Shown here: piece after piece, positions 1 to 4,238 of the stretch
How the letters are laid out: each line of letters begins with the position of its first letter
Position numbering within the stretch: the stretch's first letter is position 1
Assembly: GCA_002360535.1 (NCBI GenBank)
Contig: DEQR01000023.1
Location: 1 to 8,217, forward strand
From: Thiobacillus sp. UBA3361
Lineage (GTDB): Bacteria; Pseudomonadota; Gammaproteobacteria; Burkholderiales; Thiobacillaceae
DNA length: 8,217 nt
Reading direction: 5' to 3'
The notes under the pieces: generated by a model
Told to the model about the DNA's origin: nothing
Seen by the model: the letters and a program-made list of their open reading frames with translations, nothing else
The model's database searches: none
Position numbers and translations under genes: made by a program

Positions 1-3
1 GAG

Positions 4-10
4 GTTAGAC
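4..10 (-). other. attC R'' core site of cassette B (partial attC)
   Basis: The minus strand reads GTCTAAC, a perfect RYYYAAC inverse core site, 9 bases past the TAA stop of the membrane-protein gene. It sits in a short palindrome (GAGGTTAGACCTC, 1-13). Only this first element of attC is inside the window. Confidence 0.7.
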
Positions 11-19
11 CTCGCTGTC

Positions 20-637
20 TTAGCCAAGAACATTCGAAGTCCTGGCGCTTGAGTTCGGAATTCGGTGGTGCTTCTCGATGATGGCCAAGATTTCGCCACC
101 GAGTTGCCGTGCCCTCTTGGTAATGCGTAGGGCCTCCTCAAATGCCTCCGCCGGGGCCGGGCTTACGTTCAATAGACCACCAGGCTTAACGTCTTGGACT
201 ACGGCTTCCAGTAGTTGGTAGAACTCGACCACCTTCACCTGAATCTCGACTTCGAGCATGCCAAGGCGATCTAGGCTGCTCTTGAAGACGGGGAACCTGT
301 CCTCTGGCACTTGAATCTGATACGTGTACGAAGTTATCTGTTTGGACTTGAACGCCTCTACCAGGTGCTCCAGTTGCTGTATGTAGTTCCGGTGCTCGGC
401 AAGCTCGATTGTTGCCTTAACTTCCGCATATAACTGGAGGGTGGTGGAACGTTTGTCTTTACGGTCTTTGAGCTTAGCGATTATGTAGTTCGGAAAGAAC
501 GACGATATCGCTCCGATAAAGGCGCCGCCAAGAGCGCTGTACATAGGAAGGTATGGATTCTGCTCAACGAACAGAGACTTGACGGCTCGTATGATCTCAA
601 TGGTTTCGAGAACACTTTTCGGATCGATGTCGGCCAT
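20..637 (-). CDS. Cassette-encoded single-pass membrane protein of unknown function (205 aa)
   Basis: I do not recognise a named family. The ATG at 637 is chosen because it lies about 18 bases inside the cassette start; the open frame continues upstream to 775, but that part lies in the neighbouring insertion sequence. Residues about 29-53 form one hydrophobic segment (with GGAFIGAISSFFPNYII), followed by a lysine/arginine-rich stretch (KLKDRKDKR, 55-63), so the bulk probably faces the cytoplasm. The rest is charged and largely helical, with a predicted coiled-coil tendency around 65-100 and 150-195. No catalytic motif is visible. No Shine-Dalgarno sequence precedes the ATG, as is common for cassette genes. 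The insertion sequence just upstream separates it from any promoter at the head of the array, so expression may depend on a promoter within that element. A phage-defence or membrane-stress role is possible for cassette proteins of this build, but nothing here shows it. Confidence 0.75.
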   Translation of the reverse strand: MADIDPKSVLETIEIIRAVKSLFVEQNPYLPMYSALGGAFIGAISSFFPNYIIAKLKDRKDKRSTTLQLYAEVKATIELAEHRNYIQQLEHLVEAFKSKQITSYTYQIQVPEDRFPVFKSSLDRLGMLEVEIQVKVVEFYQLLEAVVQDVKPGGLLNVSPAPAEAFEEALRITKRARQLGGEILAIIEKHHRIPNSSARTSNVLG

Positions 638-655
638 GGGCGAAGGTAGTGTGAG

Positions 656-667
656 GTCTAACGTGAA
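656..667 (-). other. Right-hand fragment of the split attC (spacer plus R' core)
   Basis: The minus strand reads TTCAC then GTTAGAC. GTTAGAC is a perfect GTTRRRY core site and forms the junction with cassette B. Joined to 2118-2053 with the insertion sequence removed, it completes an attC of about 78-82 bases: R'' ATCTAAC, L'' GCTCAAC, a central hairpin, L' GTTAGC and R' GTTAGAC. Confidence 0.75.
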
Positions 668-670
668 TAT

Positions 671-682
671 ATGGACTCCCCC
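671..682. repeat. Subterminal inverted repeat, transposase-downstream end
   Basis: ATGGACTCCCCC on the plus strand, matched exactly in inverse orientation at 2034-2045. The match breaks on both sides (a one-base slip in the C run, and different outer bases), so the repeat is 12 bp. Confidence 0.85.
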
Positions 683-724
683 CTTGCGCAAGGACGAGTT
701 TTCTCTGGAAACTGGCAAGGCTGC

Positions 725-860
725 ACAAATATATCCGGCCTGTAATGGGCAATGTTGCCCTGGCCCTGATGACATCCGCGCGCGGGGGCCTCATTAGCTT
801 AGCGGCCTTGTTGGGCCAACAACGTTACCAGGTTTGCCCCGCGCCGGTCCGACCGGTTTC
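725..860 (-). ncRNA. Candidate bridge (seeker) RNA of the IS1111-type element
   Basis: IS110-family recombinases use a non-coding RNA from the element; in the IS1111 subgroup it comes from the region downstream of the transposase gene. Here the minus strand folds in order into a small hairpin (856-851 with 849-844), then a 9-bp stem with one bulge (844-836 with 789-780) enclosing an inner hairpin (822-816 with 814-808). A second loop has a GGCC stem (765-762 with 740-737) around GGGCAA/TTGCCC (760-755 with 752-747). Strands beside the inner hairpins match the element's junctions. In the first loop, TAACGT (827-822) and AGCTAATGA (799-791) match target-side sequence. In the second, ATGTCAT (775-769) and ATATATT (734-728) match the two element ends. 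This is the target-loop then donor-loop layout of a bridge RNA. The RNA ends are not defined, and the folding was done by eye. Confidence 0.6.
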
Positions 861-937
861 CATCAATCGCTAGTCCCAAGCACCCTTCTCGGCGGGAACC
901 CCTCCTTGCAAAACGCTGTTCAAAACCCCTGCTGTCC

Positions 938-1963
938 TTACGGTGCCGGACAGTAGGCCTCGCCCTTGGCCAAGAGCGCCCAGACGATGCGCGCGTGCTT
1001 GGCGGCCAGGGCCACGGCGGCGACGTTCTCGCCGCGCCGTTGTTTCACCGCCTCGGCCCAGCGGCCGAGCCGATCCGTTCTGTCCTTGGCCAGTCTGAGC
1101 ACCGAGCGCGCCCCGTGCACCAGCATGCGCCTGAGGTACGCGTCGCCGCGCTTGCTGATTCCCCCGAGCCGGCTCTTGCCGCCGCTGGAATATTGCCTTG
1201 GGACTAGCCCCAACCAGCCCACGAACTGGCGCGCGTTGGCGAAGGTGCTCGCATTGCCCACCGTGGCCACCATCGCCGTGGCGGTGATCGGGCCGATGCC
1301 GGCGAGCCGCATCAGCCGCAGCGCGGCCGGCATGAGCCGGGCTTGCGCCTCGATCAGCGCATCGTAGTGGCCGATGCGGGTGTTCGCCTCGGCGAGCCGT
1401 TCGGCCAACTCCGCCAATACGGGGCGGAACAGGGACGGCAGTTCGTTGTCCGCAGCCTCCAGCACGGTGGGCAATTCCCGTTGCAGGCGTTCCCGGCCCT
1501 GAGGCAGAACGAGGCCGAATTCGCCAAGCAGGCCGCGAATCTGATTCACCAGGGCGGTGCGCTCGGCCACCGCCAGCTCGCGTACCCGGTGCATGGCGAG
1601 CACGGCTTGCTGCTCCTCGCTCTTGAGCGGTACGAAACGCATGTTCGGCCGGCCCACGGCTTCGCAGATCGCTTCGGCGTCGGTCTTGTCGTTCTTGCCT
1701 CTGGCGCCGCCCTTGCGATAGGGCGAGACGAACTGGGCGGCCATCAGACGCGCGTCGTGGCCGAGCTTGTTCAACCGGCGGGCCCAGTCGTGCGCGCCGG
1801 CGCAGGCTTCGATGCCGATCACGCAAGCGGGCAGGTTGGCGAAGTAGGGCAGCACTTCGGCGCGCCGTAGCGTCTTGCACACGACGGTCTTGCCGTGCCC
1901 GTCCACGCCGTGCACCTGGAAGACGTTCTTGGCGATGTCCAATCCGATTCGCGTCACTTGCAT
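938..1963 (-). CDS. IS110-family (IS1111 subgroup) DEDD transposase/recombinase, 341 aa
   Basis: This is the recombinase that excises the element as a circle and inserts it at sites specified by a guide RNA. The N-terminal RuvC-like DEDD domain shows GLDIAKN (D9), IEACAGA (E52) and KNDKTDAEAI (D92, D95). The C-terminal Tnp20 domain shows RLAGIGPITATAMV (219-232), then WLGLVPRQYSSGGKSRLGGISKRGD (250-274) with the conserved serine region at 259-260. Phrases such as VPLKSEEQQAVLAMHRVRE and the Tnp20 region resemble IS4321-type members, which place it in the IS1111 subgroup. Length and motifs are intact, so it is probably functional. The ATG at 1963 is supported by AAGGAG six bases upstream (1975-1970). 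A hairpin-forming dyad (2010-2027) lies between the start and the element end. In the circular form of this family the joined ends form a promoter for this gene. Confidence 0.95.
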   Translation of the reverse strand: MQVTRIGLDIAKNVFQVHGVDGHGKTVVCKTLRRAEVLPYFANLPACVIGIEACAGAHDWARRLNKLGHDARLMAAQFVSPYRKGGARGKNDKTDAEAICEAVGRPNMRFVPLKSEEQQAVLAMHRVRELAVAERTALVNQIRGLLGEFGLVLPQGRERLQRELPTVLEAADNELPSLFRPVLAELAERLAEANTRIGHYDALIEAQARLMPAALRLMRLAGIGPITATAMVATVGNASTFANARQFVGWLGLVPRQYSSGGKSRLGGISKRGDAYLRRMLVHGARSVLRLAKDRTDRLGRWAEAVKQRRGENVAAVALAAKHARIVWALLAKGEAYCPAP

Positions 1964-2033
1964 GGCCTGCTCCTTCGCTTCAAGGCGGGGGTATTCCCAA
2001 CTTCAATTTGGCACCGCCGGTGGCGCCGGGGAA

Positions 2034-2045
2034 GGGGGAGTCCAT
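2034..2045. repeat. Subterminal inverted repeat, transposase-upstream end
   Basis: GGGGGAGTCCAT on the plus strand is the exact reverse complement of 671-682. Bases 2046-2052 outside it are taken as the outer end of the element. Confidence 0.85.
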
Positions 2046-2052
2046 GTCATTA

Positions 2053-2118
2053 GCTAACCGGCGGCCGAAAGCAAGCGAAGCTTGCTGGAGGGCGTCCGTG
2101 TTGAGCATAGGGTTAGAT
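2053..2118 (-). other. Left-hand part of the split attC of cassette A
   Basis: Read on the minus strand: R'' ATCTAAC (2118-2112, perfect RYYYAAC), spacer CCTAT, L'' GCTCAAC (2106-2100), a central arm with a perfect 7-bp hairpin AGCAAGC-TTC-GCTTGCT (2086-2070), then L' GTTAGC (2058-2053). L'' and L' pair except for one unpaired C in L'', which gives an extrahelical G on the other strand, the usual attC orientation signal. CGG and GCC blocks also pair between the L boxes and the central hairpin. The stop codon of the upstream gene (2115-2113) lies inside R''. The remaining spacer and R' are at 667-656, beyond the insertion sequence. Confidence 0.82.
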
Positions 2119-3219
2119 TTGCTTGTCCTGAGGCGGGTCATTTTCAGGCAGGAAAAGCACGGGCTCCCCATTTTGGCCAAGGTGTTGGATATTTGCAGCC
2201 GATTTCATGATTTGTTGAATAGCTGCGGATCGCCCCTCGTTTTCATTCTGAACTTCATTGTTGTTCTTATTCTTATCCGGCGGAGCAACTCTAAGCTCAA
2301 TACTAAAACCACGGTCAATGCGATTGGCTAGTTTGCTGAGGGAGTGCCGCACTTCAATCGATACTTCGTTTTTACGGGCCGGGTCTAAGTGATCTCCGTA
2401 TTTCTCCATTAATTCGTTTGCCAGTTCGTCAAGCTTGGGACTGACTATGGATGAAGCGTACTCATCTATGCCGGACAACTTTTCTTCTGGGACATGTTGC
2501 GTTATTAGGTCTTGCTTAAGTTTCTTGATTTCCAGGAGCTGTTTGTACAGAGCGACAATTCGCTCAACAGCTATCGCTATGCAAGCGCCTATTTCTGGTA
2601 TGTAGTCCAGAAACACCGACAATTCGCTTGAAGAAATCTGTCTTATGCTTGTTGGCTCGCGGTGGCCGGTGGCTAATTCGGAGAAGACCAGGAGAAGCTT
2701 TTCTAGTTCGATAAGCTCTGAACCAAACTTCCTCAAGTTGTCATCCACATACGCGCGCGGCACAATAACTCCGACTTCGCATTTGTTTCTGGTTAAGACA
2801 TCTTCTCCTACATCAAAATACTCAAGCCCATTAACCAATCCAGATAGATTGCTCTCGGTGTTGGATAAATCCTTTTGTATTTCCTGAAGTTCCTGTAATG
2901 CCGTTTGTGGTGTAATTTGGTTTTTTTCAAAGATATCGCGAACAGATTCTTGTAGGCGAGATCCAAACTGATCGGCGACGCCAAGCTCTTCAAGTGCATC
3001 GCGCCAAGCTGGGCTAAAGCCATCAACAGGGGATGCGTCTAAACTGTTGTACAGTTTGGTGAGGTGGTTAGATAGTTGCTGCTGGTGGCTAGGTTGTTGC
3101 GGCTGATTAATTTGATTTTGCAATGATTGGGTTGCTTGCTGTATCAGTGACACAGAATTGGTGCGCCTCAATTCTGCAATTAAGGCTTTTGCAATGACAT
3201 GAAGTTTTGTTGTGTTCAT
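2113..3219 (-). CDS. Cassette-encoded coiled-coil-like protein of unknown function (368 aa)
   Basis: I cannot assign a named family. The protein is soluble-looking and mostly helical. Residues 1-60 include a glutamine-rich stretch (28-49). Residues 84-130 are a likely coiled coil (LQELQEIQKDLSNTESNL). A segment of about 146-190 begins CEVGVIVPRAY and leads into a leucine-rich helix (ELIELEKLLLVFSELATG). Residues 203-235 are hydrophobic then charged (YIPEIGACIAIAVERIVALYKQLLEIKKLK), more like an amphipathic helix than a membrane span. Residues 288-312 (IEVRHSLSKLANRIDRGFSIELRV) end the ordered part, and the C-terminal 55 residues are asparagine-, glutamate- and proline-rich and probably flexible. 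It is visibly AT-richer than glnD and map, consistent with transfer. The ATG at 3219 lies just inside the cassette start and has no Shine-Dalgarno sequence. The stop codon lies in the attC core. A defence role is a guess from cassette context only. Confidence 0.85.
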   Translation of the reverse strand: MNTTKLHVIAKALIAELRRTNSVSLIQQATQSLQNQINQPQQPSHQQQLSNHLTKLYNSLDASPVDGFSPAWRDALEELGVADQFGSRLQESVRDIFEKNQITPQTALQELQEIQKDLSNTESNLSGLVNGLEYFDVGEDVLTRNKCEVGVIVPRAYVDDNLRKFGSELIELEKLLLVFSELATGHREPTSIRQISSSELSVFLDYIPEIGACIAIAVERIVALYKQLLEIKKLKQDLITQHVPEEKLSGIDEYASSIVSPKLDELANELMEKYGDHLDPARKNEVSIEVRHSLSKLANRIDRGFSIELRVAPPDKNKNNNEVQNENEGRSAAIQQIMKSAANIQHLGQNGEPVLFLPENDPPQDKQI

Positions 3220-3226
3220 AGTAAAA

Positions 3227-3283
3227 ATCTAACAGTTGATTAAACAGATTCTGGTATATCCGTGATACACGGATTCTGTGTAT
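3227..3283 (-). other. Head of the cassette array: core site with possible attI-like features
   Basis: The minus-strand GTTAGAT core (3233-3227) starts cassette A. No RYYYAAC partner or attC-like hairpin is found within several hundred bases upstream, so this is the first cassette boundary on this side. Two similar direct repeats, CAGATTCTG (3245-3253) and CGGATTCTG (3270-3278), lie 25 bases apart upstream of the core, loosely recalling the accessory integrase-binding repeats of attI sites. No intI is adjacent. It could equally be a secondary insertion site. Confidence 0.3.
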
Positions 3284-3324
3284 TTCGGTCCACCCGTGCT
3301 GTCATCGACTTGGTCTTGTCGCAC
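3229..3324 (-). CDS. Small 31-codon reading frame ending in the first cassette core site
   Basis: A GTG at 3324 follows GGAGG with ideal spacing (GGAGGATATCGTG). The frame is open for 31 codons and closes with the TAG of the GTTAGAT core site (3231-3229), 9 bases before the ATG of the cassette A gene, which has no ribosome-binding site of its own. The peptide (starting VRQDQVDDSTGGPKYTESV) is not recognised. Two readings fit. It may be a leader frame that lets ribosomes re-initiate on the first cassette gene, as reported for ORF-11 in attI1 of class 1 integrons. Or it may be the 5' end of a gene cut by cassette insertion. The evidence is position and the ribosome-binding site only. Confidence 0.35.
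   Translation of the reverse strand: MRQDQVDDSTGGPKYTESVYHGYTRICLINC
3265..3283. repeat. Near-palindrome and 14-bp direct repeat, copy 1
   Basis: ATACACGGATTCTGTGTAT is a 19-base palindrome with one imperfect pair (a G opposite a T). TACACGGATTCTGT within it (3266-3279) recurs exactly at 3612-3625, and the match continues with one change through TAT. It may be a protein-binding site. Confidence 0.6.
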
Positions 3325-3611
3325 GATATCCTCCGTTTATGAATCCAACACTAACAGGGATGGATCGACGGGAGAAGCCTCTCGCGTGGTGAGTGCGATG
3401 AGGGTTTCTGGCCGTTGCCTGAAATTTTTTATTTCACAATGGGTTATGCCGCTCTCCGGACGCTGGCACGAGGTTCGGCCGGGCGGTTGATCAGGCTGTT
3501 TCCGGTCTGTTGGTTGGCCGATATCAGCCCAAAACAGGGCTCCGGCTAGCAGGAAGCGGCAGGTCCGAGATGTGCTTTGGCGGCTTGGTCGGGCCACCGC
3601 TTCGGCGTTGC

Positions 3612-3625
3612 TACACGGATTCTGT
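3612..3625. repeat. 14-bp direct repeat, copy 2
   Basis: TACACGGATTCTGT, identical to 3266-3279 and in the same orientation 346 bases away. The two copies bracket most of the non-coding stretch. This copy has lost the outer palindromic arms. Confidence 0.6.
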
Positions 3626-3730
3626 TTATCACCAATAAACCAGATAGGTTTGCGTCATGCATGCGCGACGCAACCGATATCCACGGGCCGTGCCAGGAGG
3701 AAATGGCGACAGGGGCGGAGAAGTGGCATT

Positions 3731-3748
3731 GGCATCGGGCACGATGCC
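3731..3748 (-). terminator. Hairpin downstream of the 117-aa gene, possible terminator
   Basis: GGCATCG and CGATGCC form a perfect 7-bp stem with a four-base loop, about 36 bases past the stop codon at 3785. No T-run follows on the minus strand, so an intrinsic terminator is doubtful; it may simply stabilise the 3' end. Confidence 0.35.
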
Positions 3749-3784
3749 GGGTGGCGGTGGCCGTGAACGGACCTGGCCTGCACT

Positions 3785-4138
3785 TCAGACTTTCTTGTTC
3801 GGCTGCGCCAGGTGGCCCTTGTCCCAGATGTCGTCCTTGCTGGTGCTCAGGGTGTTGTAGAACTCCCGCAGGGCGATCAGCTCGCGCAGCACGCTCATGG
3901 GGAAGCCCTGGCGGTCGCCCCGGTCGTCCAGGAGCAGGCTGTCCAGGTATTTCGCGCCTTCACCGGGGATGTCCCAGGTGTGGGCCAGATGGTTGATGAT
4001 GCGGGGGTAGTGCCGGGCCAGTTCGATGGGGAAGTAGTCCCGTTCCAGGGAGAGCAGCCATTTCATGCCCTGCTGGGAGACCTGCTTGTCTTCCTCGTAT
4101 TCCATGCGTTGGAGGTGTTCCGGTGTCAGCTTGGCCAT
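3785..4138 (-). CDS. Conserved-looking protein of unknown function, 117 aa
   Basis: I do not recognise a named family. The composition and codon usage match the host genes rather than the cassettes. The protein is soluble, rich in charged and aromatic residues, with no signal peptide or membrane span. It begins MAKLTPEHLQRMEYEEDKQV and contains YFPIELARHYPRIINHLA (36-53), LDSLLLDDRGDRQGFP (65-80) and a C-terminal helix with LRELIALREFYNTL (84-97). A frame from a TTG at 4198 would add 20 residues, but ATG 4138 gives a more natural N terminus; neither has a strong ribosome-binding site. It follows glnD on the same strand with a gap of about 100 bases containing two dyads, so it may be separately transcribed or attenuated. 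Nothing in the sequence links it to nitrogen control beyond its position. Confidence 0.8.
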   Translation of the reverse strand: MAKLTPEHLQRMEYEEDKQVSQQGMKWLLSLERDYFPIELARHYPRIINHLAHTWDIPGEGAKYLDSLLLDDRGDRQGFPMSVLRELIALREFYNTLSTSKDDIWDKGHLAQPNKKV

Positions 4139-4171
4139 GGCCCACTTTCTAAAGAAACGTTCAGGGTTTGT

Positions 4172-4189
4172 GGGAATGTAACAATTCCC
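4172..4189. promoter_or_regulatory. Dyad upstream of the 117-aa gene
   Basis: GGGAAT-GTAACA-ATTCCC is a perfect 6-bp inverted repeat about 35 bases before the ATG at 4138. It could be an operator or an RNA hairpin in the leader. I found no clear -35/-10 pair. Confidence 0.3.
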
Positions 4190-4204
4190 GCCCTTCAAGT
4201 GAAT

Positions 4205-4225
4205 GCCCCGGCCGACGGGCGGGGC
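4205..4225 (-). terminator. GC-rich hairpin just past glnD, weak terminator candidate
   Basis: GCCCCG and CGGGGC form a 6-bp stem 14 bases after the glnD stop codon. The following minus-strand bases (CATTCACTTG) lack a T-run, so any termination would be weak or factor-dependent. Confidence 0.35.
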
Positions 4226-4238
4226 GGCTATGGCGGGA

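Larger units (their letters stand above)
1..661 (-). mobile_element. Integron gene cassette B (3' end beyond window)
   Basis: On the minus strand the cassette begins at the TTAGAC part of a GTTAGAC core site (662-656). It then holds one gene (637-20) and runs into the start of its attC at GTCTAAC (10-4), which lies 9 bases after the stop codon. The leading and trailing cores are exact reverse complements, and the match extends to ten bases (GAGGTCTAAC with GTTAGACCTC). This is how the ends of a single cassette pair when it circularises. One gene closely bracketed by core sites, in the same orientation relative to attC, is the classic cassette layout. The rest of its attC lies outside the window, so the hairpin itself cannot be checked. 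Confidence 0.8.
668..2052 (-). mobile_element. IS110-family insertion sequence, IS1111 subgroup, inserted in an attC site
   Basis: The element carries one DEDD transposase gene (1963-938) and has a perfect 12-bp inverted repeat, ATGGACTCCCCC, at 671-682 and 2034-2045. Subterminal repeats of this size, with about 7 bases outside on the transposase-upstream side and 3 on the other, are typical of the IS1111 subgroup, and I used that rule to place the ends. The true ends are uncertain by about 4 bases because AT or TA dinucleotides shared by the two junctions could be the crossover core. No target duplication of normal length is seen, as expected for this family. The non-coding 3' part (937-683) carries a candidate guide RNA. 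Removing the element restores a well-formed attC. The IS1111-attC group is known to insert in integron attC sites at a fixed position, which fits this case. Confidence 0.88.
662..3232 (-). mobile_element. Integron gene cassette A, interrupted by the insertion sequence
   Basis: The cassette starts at TTAGAT (3232-3227, part of a perfect GTTAGAT core) and carries the 368-aa gene. It ends at the G of the GTTAGAC core (662). Its own first and last cores pair exactly (GTTAGAT with ATCTAAC), and the pairing extends to nine bases (AAATCTAAC with GTTAGATTT). Without the insertion sequence the cassette is about 1.19 kb. With its attC split between L' and the spacer, it should no longer recombine normally at that end. 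Confidence 0.8.
3234..3784. other. Non-coding stretch between the cassette array and the 117-aa gene
   Basis: I see no convincing full-length gene here; open frames in both directions have no recognisable protein and poor starts. It contains the CGGATTCTG repeats, the 31-codon frame (3324-3229), an AT-rich patch with a GAAAT/ATTTC dyad (3421-3435), a short AGCCC/GGGCT hairpin (3526-3541) and the hairpin at 3731-3748. No integrase gene or recognisable remnant of one was seen. Confidence 0.6.

Noticed and set aside
638..775. N-terminal extension of the cassette B gene to 775
   Set aside because: This part lies across the cassette core site and inside the insertion sequence. The frame there is open by chance, and the natural start is ATG 637.
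870..1880. 336-codon open frame on the minus strand overlapping the transposase
   Set aside because: It is an alternative frame of the transposase, with an arginine-, alanine- and glycine-rich translation. The 938-1963 frame carries all DEDD and Tnp20 motifs.
3337..3597. 86-codon minus-strand open frame in the non-coding stretch
   Set aside because: No recognisable protein, no ribosome-binding site, and unusual composition. It may be a remnant, but nothing supports a gene.
3234..3784. Possible integron integrase or its remnant
   Set aside because: I looked on both strands for tyrosine-recombinase motifs (HTLRHSFAT-like and the catalytic tyrosine region) and found none.
3577..3996. Plus-strand open frame across the non-coding stretch, with AGGAGG near an internal ATG at 3703
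   Set aside because: Its second half is antisense to the 117-aa gene and cysteine/proline-rich. The AGGAGG is only two bases from the ATG, and no protein family is recognisable.
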